In this document: positions 8,190-16,460 of the stretch, piece by piece
Position numbering within the stretch: position 1 is the stretch's first letter
Layout: each line of letters starts with the position of its first letter
Assembly (NCBI GenBank): GCA_016788685.1
Contig: JAEUSS010000013.1
Coordinates: forward strand, 1 to 18,239
Origin: Prolixibacteraceae bacterium
GTDB lineage: Bacteria > Bacteroidota > Bacteroidia > Bacteroidales > Prolixibacteraceae
DNA length: 18,239 nucleotides
Reading direction: 5' to 3'
Made by a program: the position numbers and the translations under genes
The notes under the pieces: generated by a model
What the model saw: the letters and a program-made list of their open reading frames with translations, nothing else
Told to the model about the DNA's origin: nothing
Databases searched by the model: none

Positions 8190-10283
8190 ATGAAAATATC
8201 CACACTCAACTTAAAAAAAAACTGGACCCGCCGTGCCACGGAAATATTTACCTTGATTCTGCTTTTCAGCTGCTCTTCTCCCGAACCATCAAAACCGGAT
8301 ATTCCAACAGGAAAAGCCAATACGACCATGCGGCTGGCTCCCTATCCGTGGTTGGGCGAAAAGCAATACGATGAAACCCTGGAACTTCTGGAAAAGTATG
8401 ACGGTGTGGCCGAAGAAATTGCCTTCTTTACGGAGGTTTCCGGCTCGGGCACTCCGCTAACAGTATTCCGTGAAAATATGGAAGTGCTTAAACTCCGGAT
8501 GCAAAAAGCCAGAACTAAAGGGTTCAAAGCCGGCATGAACATGTTTGTGACACTTGGACACCGCGAAGAAAATCTGGAAAACTCGTTAACCGGAAATTTT
8601 CAGTACATGACGGGAATTGACGGAAGAACCAGCAAAGGGTGTTATTGCCCCAACGATGAAAACTACCAGGCCTACCTTTCTGAAAAATACGCCATTGCTT
8701 CGGAAGCAAATCCGGATTTCATCTGGATCGATGATGACGTCCGCATGTCCAATCACGAGCCACTCAAGTACGCCTGCTTTTGCGACAAATGCCTGCAGAT
8801 ATTCGAAACCGAAACCGGCGTAAAACATACGCGCGAAAGCCTGCACAAAGCTTTTAACTTCGGAACTGTCAGCGAAAAACAGGCAGTCAGGGGCGCGTGG
8901 CTCCAGCACAACCGGAACACTCTGGGCCATCTTTGTGCACTGATAGAAAAATCAGTACACAAAGTCGACCCCAAGATTGCCCTCGGCTTTATGTCGGGCG
9001 ACCGTTTTTACGACGGATACGATTTTGACAACTACACCAAAAAACTCGAAGGCACGGCTATGCTTCCGGTCAGGTGGCGCCCCGGCGGCGGGTTTTACGA
9101 AGATTTTAACATACTGGAACTGGCCAATAAGTCGCATGCCGTTGGCCGACAGGTATCGGTGTTACCCCCAGGCGTAACAAACATCCAGTCTGAAATTGAG
9201 AACATTCCGTGCCAACGGCTGAGAAAAGCCGCGAACATCGTGGTCCTTGAAGTTGCCTCGCACATTGCCGCCGGGTGTACCGGAGCAACCTACAGCATTT
9301 TACCCTACTACGACGAACCGCTGGAGGGGTACGACCCCCTTTTCGCTGCCTTGCAACAAGCCCGTCCGTTTTTCGACCTGATGGTTGATCGGCTCGGGAG
9401 ATCACCCGTAACGGGAATTCAGACATTCTGGAATAAAAACTCATTTGTTACCCAGCACATCACCGAAGGTGATTGGTTTGATCCTTCGTTAACAATTCCG
9501 GTCAACGAGTTATATGAAATAGGTCTGCCGGCCGGTTACTCAAACGAATATGCCAATGTTACTATTCTTACAAAAAATAATATTTTTGCCATGACTCCGG
9601 AGGAAATCAAATCCTTGCTGTCCGGATCGGTCTATATGGACGGAGAAGCCCTGCAACAGTTAAATCAGATGGGATGGCAGGATCTGACTGGTTTTGATGT
9701 GGTCGCCACCAATCCGGGAGATTGCCTGGAAAAATATCTGGAACATCCGCTTAACGGCAAGTATGCCGGACGGGAACGAAGCTCTTATCCCCGGATGTTT
9801 TCATACGCATTCAAAAAAACCGTCGAGAAGGCAGAAGCCCTTACCACACTGTTTGACCTTTCGAACCGGGAAATGGGGATTGCGATGGGCATCTTCGAAA
9901 ATAAACTGGGCGGACGTATTGGTGTTGCGGGATATTGCCCGCTGAATACCATGGGAAACCCCTCCAAGAGCACCCAAATTAAATCTGTCTTCAGATGGCT
10001 TTCAAAAGATCAACTTTCAGGATATGTAGCTTCTTTCCACCGAACCAACCTTTGGATTCGCGAAAACAAGAACGGAGCTATCGCCCTGGCCCTAAGCAAC
10101 TCATCATTCGATCCTGCCGAAGAAATCACATTAATGCTCCGGACTGAAAAAACTAAACTAACGCTCTACGACATGGCGTGTAAAGCCACAACGCTAAACT
10201 CATCGGGCAAAGATGGTCCGTATCAAAAATTCGTCATCCCGTTCATTGATCCCTGGCAAATCAGGCTGTTGGCCGATGAATAA
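8190..10283 (+). CDS. GH42-like lipoprotein, putative glycoside hydrolase with atypical active site
   Basis: A 697-residue protein with an N-terminal hydrophobic segment and lipobox LLFSC (Cys near residue 28), so a membrane-anchored lipoprotein. It begins MKISTLNLK at the first ATG after the gap. The central part looks like a TIM barrel followed, near residues 470-500 (SLLSGSVYMDGEALQQLNQMG), by a segment like the trimerisation domain of GH42 beta-galactosidases. C153 (or C151) plus C196-x-C198-x-x-C201 reproduces the spacing of the zinc-binding cysteines I recall from Thermus A4 beta-galactosidase. Where GH42 has an Asn-Glu acid/base shortly before this cluster, this protein has WIDDDVR (D181-D183). 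E335/E337 (QSEIENIP) could supply a nucleophile. The family is not one I can name; galactosidase activity is not established. A GH92 gene follows 49 bases downstream. Confidence 0.6.
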   Translation: MKISTLNLKKNWTRRATEIFTLILLFSCSSPEPSKPDIPTGKANTTMRLAPYPWLGEKQYDETLELLEKYDGVAEEIAFFTEVSGSGTPLTVFRENMEVLKLRMQKARTKGFKAGMNMFVTLGHREENLENSLTGNFQYMTGIDGRTSKGCYCPNDENYQAYLSEKYAIASEANPDFIWIDDDVRMSNHEPLKYACFCDKCLQIFETETGVKHTRESLHKAFNFGTVSEKQAVRGAWLQHNRNTLGHLCALIEKSVHKVDPKIALGFMSGDRFYDGYDFDNYTKKLEGTAMLPVRWRPGGGFYEDFNILELANKSHAVGRQVSVLPPGVTNIQSEIENIPCQRLRKAANIVVLEVASHIAAGCTGATYSILPYYDEPLEGYDPLFAALQQARPFFDLMVDRLGRSPVTGIQTFWNKNSFVTQHITEGDWFDPSLTIPVNELYEIGLPAGYSNEYANVTILTKNNIFAMTPEEIKSLLSGSVYMDGEALQQLNQMGWQDLTGFDVVATNPGDCLEKYLEHPLNGKYAGRERSSYPRMFSYAFKKTVEKAEALTTLFDLSNREMGIAMGIFENKLGGRIGVAGYCPLNTMGNPSKSTQIKSVFRWLSKDQLSGYVASFHRTNLWIRENKNGAIALALSNSSFDPAEEITLMLRTEKTKLTLYDMACKATTLNSSGKDGPYQKFVIPFIDPWQIRLLADE

Positions 10284-10332
10284 TTTAAAATCAGAATCAG
10301 AGCTGTTGAGCCAAAACTAAAATCACCACCAC

Positions 10333-12660
10333 ATGAAATTATTTCATTTAAAGAAGAACTTACTCTCGGTATTCCTTTTTGGGGGAATCTTGTCATTATC
10401 AGCGCAGCAACCAACTGAAGATTTGACCCGTTATGTTGATCCGATGATTGGCACCAAGGAAATGGGGCATGTATTTCCGGGAGCCTGTATCCCCTTCGGA
10501 ATGGTACAACTGAGTCCCGACACCGACACAATTCCTTATGCCGTCAATGGCAAATATACCGGCACCGTTTACCGTTATTGCGCCGGCTACCAGCACAACG
10601 ACAAAACCATTGTCGGGTTTAGCCATACCCATTTCAGCGGAACAGGACATTCTGATCTGGGCGACTTTCTGATCATGCCAACCGTAGGCAAACTTCAGCT
10701 AAACCCCGGAACAGCCGACAAGCCCGAAAGCGGCTATCGTTCGCGTTTCAGTCACGAAACTGAAAAAGCCGAACCGGGTTATTACCGGGTAATGCTCGAT
10801 GACGACAAAATCAATGCGGAGATGACCGCCACTACTCACGTCGGCTTTCATCAATACACGTTCCCCCAAAGCAACGATGCCCACATCATTCTTGATCTCA
10901 ATCATGGCATCTACAATTACGACGGGAAAGTGCTTTGGTCGTATGTTCGCGTGGAAAACGACACCTTGGTCACCGGATACCGCATCACCCGCGGCTGGGC
11001 CCGGACCAACTACCTGCATTTTGCGATGGTCTTCTCGAAGCCGATCAAGAACTACGGCTGCAAGAACGACGAAGAATTGGTTTACAAAGGCTTCTGGCGA
11101 AAATTTGATCAGGAACACAACTTTCCGGAAATGGCCGGCAAAAAGTTACGGGTCCATTTCGATTTCGCTACTGCCGAAGGTGAAAAAGTCAAAATTAAAT
11201 TTGCTCTTTCTGCCGTCAGCACCGAAGGAGCGCTCAGGAACCTTCAGGCTGAAGTCCCGCATTTCAACTTCGAAAAGGTACGTTCAGAAGCCAAAACAAA
11301 CTGGCAGAATGAACTGAGCCGGATTACCATCAATGCATCTCCGGAAAAGAAAACGACATTCTACACTTCGCTCTACCATACTTTCATTAATCCGGTTCAG
11401 TACATGGATGTAGATGGCCAGTACCGCGGCCTCGACCACAACATTCATCAGGCCAAAGGTTTTGTGAATTATACCGTATTTTCCCTTTGGGACACTTATC
11501 GCGCATTACATCCGCTTTTTACATTGATTCAGCCCGAACGCACTTCGGATATGATTAATTCGATGCTGGCGCATTACGACCAGAGTGTGCATAAAGTCCT
11601 GCCTGTCTGGAGCCACTTCGGGAATGAAAACTGGTGCATGATTGGTTACCACGCCGTGCCGGTTATTGCTGATGCGTGGGTGAATGGTATCCGCGGTTTC
11701 GACCCGAAACATGCACTGGAAGCCTGCGTTTCGTCGGCTACCAGCAAAAACTACGGAAACCTGGGCGACTATATGCAACTGGGTTACGTTCCTTATGAAA
11801 AGAATGCTGTCGGTTCGTCGATGACCCTGGAATACGCCTATGATGACTGGACGATTGCTCAACTGGCCAAATCAATCGGAGAAACCGCTGTTGCCAATCA
11901 GTTTGAAAAGCGCGCCAACAACTGGAAGATTCTGTTCAATGAAAAAACCGGATTTGTCGGAGCAAAAGACAGCAAAGGAAACTGGAAGACTCCGTTCGAC
12001 CCGATGCACACAGCCAACGAAGGATTTATTGAAGGGAACTCATGGAACTACTCTCTTTACGTTCCGCAGGATATTCCGGCACTTATTGAGAAAATGGGCG
12101 GGAACAACCGTTTCTGCGAACACATTGACTCGTTGTTTACGATGTACATGCCCGACCAATATTTTGCTGAAACCGAAGACATCACCCGCGAAGGACTGAT
12201 CGGCTGCTACGTTCACGGCAACGAACCCAGTCACCACGTCGCTTACATGTACAACTGGGCCGGAAAACCATGGAAAACACAAGAACGCATTCACCAGATC
12301 GTAAATACCATGTACCTGAACAAACCCGACGGCTTGTGCGGGAACGACGACTGCGGACAAATGTCGGCCTGGTATATTTTCTCATCCCTCGGATTTTACC
12401 CGGTTTGTCCGGGATCCGGTCAGTACGCCATTGGTTCTCCTTCAGTAAAGGAAGGGGAAATACAGCTTTCAGGAGGAAAAATACTGACCGTAAAAGCCAG
12501 TAATCTTTCAGATAAAAACATCTACATCAAATCGGTTAGCCTAAACGGGAAACCGATAAACACAGCGTTCCTTTTACATCGCGACATTGCCAGCGGAGGA
12601 GAGCTCATTTTTGAGATGAGTAATCGCCCGAATAAAAAATGGGCAACAAACGTTCGGTAA
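10333..12660 (+). CDS. GH92 exo-alpha-mannosidase, secreted
   Basis: A 775-residue protein with a Sec signal peptide (cleavage likely near LSA, residue 24) and the full GH92 signature. GH92 enzymes are calcium-dependent, inverting alpha-mannosidases of the periplasm or cell surface that trim alpha-linked mannose from N-glycans, mannans and related structures. Visible motifs: YVDPMIGT and GHVFPGACIPFGMVQLSPD near the N-terminus, FSHTHFSGTG, then in the barrel EGNSWNYS (E567, in the segment holding the family's acid), HGNEPSHH (628-635) and GNDDCGQMSAWYIF (D672-D673, the family's base region). All key blocks are intact and the length is typical. The linkage preference cannot be fixed from these motifs alone. 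It lies 49 bases after the GH42-like gene, probably in the same transcript, and a hairpin follows at 12725-12760. Confidence 0.95.
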   Translation: MKLFHLKKNLLSVFLFGGILSLSAQQPTEDLTRYVDPMIGTKEMGHVFPGACIPFGMVQLSPDTDTIPYAVNGKYTGTVYRYCAGYQHNDKTIVGFSHTHFSGTGHSDLGDFLIMPTVGKLQLNPGTADKPESGYRSRFSHETEKAEPGYYRVMLDDDKINAEMTATTHVGFHQYTFPQSNDAHIILDLNHGIYNYDGKVLWSYVRVENDTLVTGYRITRGWARTNYLHFAMVFSKPIKNYGCKNDEELVYKGFWRKFDQEHNFPEMAGKKLRVHFDFATAEGEKVKIKFALSAVSTEGALRNLQAEVPHFNFEKVRSEAKTNWQNELSRITINASPEKKTTFYTSLYHTFINPVQYMDVDGQYRGLDHNIHQAKGFVNYTVFSLWDTYRALHPLFTLIQPERTSDMINSMLAHYDQSVHKVLPVWSHFGNENWCMIGYHAVPVIADAWVNGIRGFDPKHALEACVSSATSKNYGNLGDYMQLGYVPYEKNAVGSSMTLEYAYDDWTIAQLAKSIGETAVANQFEKRANNWKILFNEKTGFVGAKDSKGNWKTPFDPMHTANEGFIEGNSWNYSLYVPQDIPALIEKMGGNNRFCEHIDSLFTMYMPDQYFAETEDITREGLIGCYVHGNEPSHHVAYMYNWAGKPWKTQERIHQIVNTMYLNKPDGLCGNDDCGQMSAWYIFSSLGFYPVCPGSGQYAIGSPSVKEGEIQLSGGKILTVKASNLSDKNIYIKSVSLNGKPINTAFLLHRDIASGGELIFEMSNRPNKKWATNVR

Positions 12661-12724
12661 TCCGGCATCAACCTTTCACGCACAACAACAAACAGTTGCA
12701 ACAACAATCCACTAATTTTATTTA

Positions 12725-12760
12725 AAGCAAGAGCCTGACCCGTGGTTCAGGCTCTTGCTT
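12725..12760 (+). terminator. Perfect 14-bp hairpin after the GH92 gene
   Basis: AAGCAAGAGCCTGA (12725-12738) pairs perfectly with TCAGGCTCTTGCTT (12747-12760) around an 8-base loop. It lies 65 bases after the mannosidase stop and about 95 bases before the dipeptidase start. A T-rich tail is missing on the + strand (GCCACC follows), whereas the opposite strand reads into TTTAAATAAAA. It most likely ends or trims the upstream transcript, with imperfect termination. Confidence 0.6.
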
Positions 12761-12804
12761 GCCACCGGGAATAAAATGACGGCACCAGACCAGCGATCCG
12801 TAGA

Positions 12805-12835
12805 TTTCTTCATGCCGCTTATTTTCTTACTTTTA
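12805..12835 (+). promoter_or_regulatory. Possible Bacteroidota promoter for the C69 dipeptidase gene
   Basis: TTTC at 12805-12808 and TACTTTTA at 12828-12835 are separated by 19 bases. Each differs by one base from the Bacteroidota -33 (TTTG) and -7 (TAnnTTTG) elements. Transcription would start near 12840, leaving a very short leader before the ATG at 12854 and placing all upstream alternative starts outside the message. The match is weak and the region is T-rich. Confidence 0.3.
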
Positions 12836-12853
12836 TCCCCAAAATGTAATCCT

Positions 12854-14593
12854 ATGAACTACAAAATAATCATCATTAGCCTGATAACAGCAATTATTTC
12901 AGGCATTCCAACGTCCAGGGCCTGCACCAACCTGATTGTCACCAAAGGAGCCAGCAGCGATGGTTCGGTAATGATTACCTATGCCGCCGACTCCCACACC
13001 CGTTACGGGGGCATCGCTTTCTATCCGGCAGCCGACCATAAACCCGGCGATTTGTGTGAGGTTTACCATTATGAAAACGGCAAGCTGCTGGGTTCTATTC
13101 CTGAAGCTGCCCACACCTATTCCGTAGTTCAGTTTATGAACGAACACCAGGTAGCCATTGGCGAAACCACCTGGGGCGGACTGGATTCGCTAAGTTCGCA
13201 GCCGGGAGCCATTCTCGATTACGGCTCACTGATGCGCATCGGTCTTCAGCGCTCGAAAACGGCCCGCGAAATGATAAAAGTAATGACCGAACTGGTAGCG
13301 CAATACGGCTACGCTACCAGCGGCGAATCCTTTTCAATTTCGGATGCCAATGAAGCCTGGATTCTGGAGTTAATCGGCAAAGGAAAATATGAAAAGGGAG
13401 CGGTTTGGGTCGCCCGGCTGATTCCGGACGGTTATGTAAGCGGACATGCCAATCAGGCGCGAATCACAACCTTCCCCTTTCAGAAAACCAACAACTGGAA
13501 CGATCTGAAACAAACGGTTTACCATTCGGCAGATGTGATCAGCTTTGCAAAAAAACATGACTTCTACAAAGGAACCGACGAAGCGTTCAGCTTTTCGGAT
13601 GTATATAATCCGCTCAATTTTGGAGGAGCCCGGTTCTGCGATGCGCGCGTCTGGTCATTCTTCCGGAAAATAAGCAAAGCGGTTCGCGACAACCAGGCTT
13701 ACACCAGTTACGCCATGGGTAAATTTGATAAAAACGCCCGGTTCATTGATCAAACCGCGAATCCAAACAGATTTGTCTCAAACCGCCTTCCGCTATGGGT
13801 AAAACCCGATTCTCCAGTCACGCTTCAGCAAGTAATGGCAGGAATGCGCGATCACTATGAAGATACACCGCTTGACATGCGTAATGATCCGGGAGCAGGG
13901 CCTTATCAGGCACCTTACCGCTGGCGCCCCATGGAATTTGAAGTTGACAGTGTAACATACCTTTGCGAACGTGCCATCGCCACGCAGCAGACCGGATACA
14001 GTTTTGTGGCCCAATCGCGCAGCTGGCTCCCGGCTCCCATTGGCGGCATCTTTTGGTTTGGTGTTGACGATACCGACGGTTGTGTTTATGCTCCTGTCTA
14101 TTGCGGCGTTAATCGTATTCCCGAAAGCTTTGCCCTCGGCAACGGTTCCATGATCAGCTGGTCAGAAACCTCGGCCTTCTGGACATTCAATCAGGTAAAC
14201 AACTGGGCCTACTCGCGTTACAACCTGATTCATCCTGAAATTGAAACTTACCAGGCCCAGCTTGAAAAACAATATGCCAGCGAAGTACAGGTAACCGACA
14301 AACTAGCAACCGAACTATACAAGCAAGATCCGGTTGCCGCAACCGATTACCTGACCGCATACTCGGTTTATACCGGAAACAAACTAGCCGCCGACTGGAA
14401 GGTGTTTTATCAGTACCTGTTTATGAAATACATGGACGGGAACATGAAAATAACCGAAGGGAGAAAACTGCTGGATAACGGCAACGGAAAAAACATCCCG
14501 AGGAAACCACAGCATCCGGGCTACGGAAAAGAGTGGGAAAGAATAATGATTCAGGGGACCGGAGACAGGCTCAAGGTTCCGAACAGCAAATAA
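12854..14593 (+). CDS. C69-family (PF03577-type) Ntn dipeptidase, secreted
   Basis: Start chosen at ATG 12854 (MNYKIIIISL), giving 579 residues. The reading frame extends upstream to a TTG at 12755, but that lies inside the hairpin and would bury the signal peptide. With this start a classic signal peptide ends SRA and the next residue is Cys24, followed by TNLIVTKGASSDGS. C69 peptidases use an N-terminal cysteine nucleophile exposed by processing, so signal peptidase cleavage here would directly create the active enzyme. The family cleaves dipeptides or short peptides, often with broad specificity. Conserved context YAADSHTRYGGI and QVAIGETTWGG supports the assignment. It stands between a hairpin and a strong terminator, so it is probably transcribed alone. 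A link to glycan use (peptide removal from glycopeptides) is only a guess. Confidence 0.88.
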   Translation: MNYKIIIISLITAIISGIPTSRACTNLIVTKGASSDGSVMITYAADSHTRYGGIAFYPAADHKPGDLCEVYHYENGKLLGSIPEAAHTYSVVQFMNEHQVAIGETTWGGLDSLSSQPGAILDYGSLMRIGLQRSKTAREMIKVMTELVAQYGYATSGESFSISDANEAWILELIGKGKYEKGAVWVARLIPDGYVSGHANQARITTFPFQKTNNWNDLKQTVYHSADVISFAKKHDFYKGTDEAFSFSDVYNPLNFGGARFCDARVWSFFRKISKAVRDNQAYTSYAMGKFDKNARFIDQTANPNRFVSNRLPLWVKPDSPVTLQQVMAGMRDHYEDTPLDMRNDPGAGPYQAPYRWRPMEFEVDSVTYLCERAIATQQTGYSFVAQSRSWLPAPIGGIFWFGVDDTDGCVYAPVYCGVNRIPESFALGNGSMISWSETSAFWTFNQVNNWAYSRYNLIHPEIETYQAQLEKQYASEVQVTDKLATELYKQDPVAATDYLTAYSVYTGNKLAADWKVFYQYLFMKYMDGNMKITEGRKLLDNGNGKNIPRKPQHPGYGKEWERIMIQGTGDRLKVPNSK

Positions 14594-14628
14594 ACCCGGG
14601 CGATCTTCAAAAACTGATTTCCCAAAGC

Positions 14629-14677
14629 AATAAAAAGGATCAAATTGCACACCACATTTTGATCCTTTTTATTTTTT
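14629..14677 (+). terminator. Strong intrinsic terminator after the dipeptidase gene
   Basis: A perfect 16-bp stem (14629-14644 with 14658-14673) encloses a 13-base loop; the 3' arm runs into an A/T tract ending in a run of T to 14677. The stem core is AAAAAGGATCAAA. Because the 5' side is A-rich, the structure would also work in the opposite direction. It begins 35 bases after the stop codon at 14593 and isolates the dipeptidase from the ROK gene. Confidence 0.88.
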
Positions 14678-14837
14678 CATCTTATCAGCAGGCTCCCTGC
14701 CCCTGTCCGGCACAGTTTATTCAGGCCTGAAACTCTCTTTCTTCAGGAATACTCCCCATAAACGACGGGTAATAAATCGCTTGCACATTTTATGAAGTCA
14801 CCTTCTAATTATGTTATTTTTAATTATATCTTTATCG

Positions 14838-14868
14838 TTTAAGTTTCAATTCAAAATGAATATATTTG
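14838..14868 (+). promoter_or_regulatory. Bacteroidota-type promoter of the ROK regulator gene
   Basis: TATATTTG at 14861-14868 is an exact match to the Bacteroidota -7 element TAnnTTTG. TTTA at 14838-14841, 19 bases upstream, fits the -33 TTTG element with one mismatch. Transcription would begin around 14875, giving a leader of about 70 bases before the ATG at 14944. The position also argues against any translation start at 14866, which would fall inside the promoter. Confidence 0.7.
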
Positions 14869-14922
14869 CATTTAATAATTCAGCACATTTATTGCCAGAT
14901 TATAAATAATTGCGAAAAGTTT

Positions 14923-14936
14923 TTAAAATATTTTAA
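14923..14936. promoter_or_regulatory. Candidate operator palindrome in the ROK leader
   Basis: TTAAAATATTTTAA is a perfect 14-bp palindrome between the promoter and the ROK start codon, a place where an autoregulator could block transcription. A shorter palindrome with the same AAATATTT centre (TAAATATTTA, 16396-16405) lies upstream of the DUF5009 gene. AT-rich DNA produces such palindromes by chance, so the call is weak. Confidence 0.3.
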
Positions 14937-14943
14937 TAACGAC

Positions 14944-16167
14944 ATGAGTCTGTCTTTTTTGCTCGATATTCCTGAAGATATTTCACTTTCGGCGCTTAAA
15001 CTTATAAAGCTCAAGAAGAGCATTATTAAACGCTTAACATTGTCCGGCGAAGCCACAATTGCTGAATTATGCAAAGAAACAGACTTCAGTGTACCAACAG
15101 TCACGAAGATTATTTCGGAACTCATCGAGGAAGATATCGTTTTTGAAACCGGCAAAATCGGGACTGCCGGAGGACGGCGGCCGTCACAATATGGCATAAA
15201 TCCCAATGCCTGCTATTACCTGGGGGTTGAAGTCAAACGAAATTCAATCAACATCGGCATTCAGGATTTTAACAACAATTTTGTCAAACTATCCGAAAAT
15301 ATAACCTACACGCTCGAAAACACCCGGGAATCGCTTGCTTCACTTTGCTCAATCATTAACCGGTTTGTTGCCGACTCTGAAGTTCCCCGCGAAAAAATTA
15401 TTGGAGCCTGCATCAACCTCAGCGGCCGCATCAATTCGCGCAAAGGATTCAGCTACAGCTACTTTTTCTTCGAAGACAAACCACTCAGTGAAATCATCGA
15501 GTCGCAGATAAACATCAAAACATTCCTCGAAAACGATACCCGCGCCATGACTTACGGCGAATACAACTGCGGAGCCGTTCAGAATGAAAAAGATGTACTC
15601 TTCGTCAATATCGGTATGGGAGTAGGTATTGGCATCATATGCAACGGCAAACTTTACTACGGAAAATCAGGCTATTCCGGAGAGTTTGGACACAGCCCCG
15701 TATTTGAAAACGAAATTATCTGCCACTGCGGAAAAAAAGGCTGCCTCGAAACAGAAATTTCAGGCATAGCCCTTGAACGCAAGTTCAAAAAGTCACTTCA
15801 GGAAGGTTCTATTTCAATTCTCTCAGGAAAAAAAGCCGTTGACGACATTACGCTTGATGACATTCTGTCCGCCGTCACTGAAAATGAAGACACACTGGCC
15901 ATTGAAATCATTGACGAAATCGGCAGCAAAATGGGGCGATACCTCTCTATGCTGATCAATATTTTTAATCCTGAACTGGTTATCCTTGGCGGAGCACTCG
16001 CTGAAACCGACATGTACCTCCGTCTGCCCGTGCGGACAAGCATCCACAAATATTCACTAAGCCTGGTCAGCCTCGACATGGATCTGAAAATTTCAGCCCT
16101 TGGATCAAAAGCCGGCATAATCGGAGCCTGCTACATCCTGCGCGACAAACTCTTCCACAGCGCATAA
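14944..16167 (+). CDS. ROK-family transcriptional regulator (NagC/XylR type)
   Basis: Start chosen at ATG 14944 (MSLSFLLDIP), giving 407 residues; the open frame upstream runs through the promoter. Residues about 37-70 form a winged helix-turn-helix (TIAELCKETDFSVPTVTKI), followed by GTAGGRRPS (73-81) typical of ROK regulators. The sugar-binding domain has ENDTR (D198, equivalent to the kinase catalytic Asp), NIGMGVGIGI, and the zinc site H250 with C260-x-C262-x4-C267 in GEFGH and CHCGKKGCLE. The phosphate-binding DxGGT of ROK kinases is replaced by GVEVKRNS, so it should bind a sugar without phosphorylating it. ROK repressors release DNA on binding a monosaccharide or its phosphate. The targets are probably neighbouring enzyme genes and itself; the inducer is unknown. 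Confidence 0.9.
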   Translation: MSLSFLLDIPEDISLSALKLIKLKKSIIKRLTLSGEATIAELCKETDFSVPTVTKIISELIEEDIVFETGKIGTAGGRRPSQYGINPNACYYLGVEVKRNSINIGIQDFNNNFVKLSENITYTLENTRESLASLCSIINRFVADSEVPREKIIGACINLSGRINSRKGFSYSYFFFEDKPLSEIIESQINIKTFLENDTRAMTYGEYNCGAVQNEKDVLFVNIGMGVGIGIICNGKLYYGKSGYSGEFGHSPVFENEIICHCGKKGCLETEISGIALERKFKKSLQEGSISILSGKKAVDDITLDDILSAVTENEDTLAIEIIDEIGSKMGRYLSMLINIFNPELVILGGALAETDMYLRLPVRTSIHKYSLSLVSLDMDLKISALGSKAGIIGACYILRDKLFHSA

Positions 16168-16460
16168 ACGTCTTCAGCAACCTGACATTGACCTCAAACC
16201 GGGTCATCAACAGCTGACTATTTTCCTCGGTAAAAGAGTGTTTCAATGTCATGAGGCTATCGTCACCAGCTTCACAACACGGAGATGCGTCACCTTACAC
16301 CCAATAAAACAACCAGTTACTCTTTCTCTCCAATTCTATTTATCTAAAATAAATTAGATTCAATGCAATAATTATTAAATAAATTTAACAATTAATAAAT
16401 ATTTAAGAAATTAAATTAACTTAGCGTCATCAATTATTAAATCTGATTAGCCAATAAACT
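16168..16460. other. Gene-free AT-rich region upstream of the DUF5009 gene
   Basis: No gene is visible in these 293 bases. There is no clear terminator after the ROK gene. The second half is very AT-rich and contains ATCTAA-6-TTAGAT (16342-16359, inverted repeat) and TAAATATTTA (16396-16405). TAACTTAG at 16417-16424 is one base away from the Bacteroidota -7 element, but I see no good -33 element at the right distance. A promoter for the downstream gene is likely here. Confidence 0.4.
16417..16424 (+). promoter_or_regulatory. Weak -7 promoter candidate for the DUF5009 gene
   Basis: TAACTTAG differs from TAnnTTTG at one position and lies 36 bases before the ATG at 16461, a sensible leader length. 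The upstream -33 position holds only AT-rich sequence without TTTG, so the assignment is tentative. Confidence 0.25.

Larger units (their letters stand above)
14678..14943. other. Gene-free regulatory region upstream of the ROK gene
   Basis: The 350 bases between the dipeptidase stop and the ROK start hold no credible gene. After the terminator the sequence has a 12-bp perfect palindrome TTCAGGCCTGAA (14720-14731), then becomes strongly AT-rich with the ROK promoter at 14838-14868 and a second palindrome TTAAAATATTTTAA (14923-14936) in the leader. Either palindrome could bind a dimeric regulator; neither is proven. Confidence 0.5.

Noticed and set aside
11506..11862. Minus-strand 118-codon frame inside the GH92 gene
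   Set aside because: Antisense to conserved GH92 sequence, no signal or domain recognised.
14533..14730. 65-codon + strand frame across the dipeptidase end and terminator
   Set aside because: It overlaps the dipeptidase in another frame and passes through the terminator stem; the translation shows no domain.
14866..14943. Upstream extension of the ROK gene to a TTG at 14866
   Set aside because: It would start inside the TATATTTG promoter element and adds 26 residues with no ROK similarity; ATG 14944 fits the family.
16183..16251. Inverted repeat TGACATTGA / TCAATGTCA downstream of the ROK gene
   Set aside because: The arms are 9 bp and 51 bases apart with no T-run; too weak for a terminator and not near a promoter.
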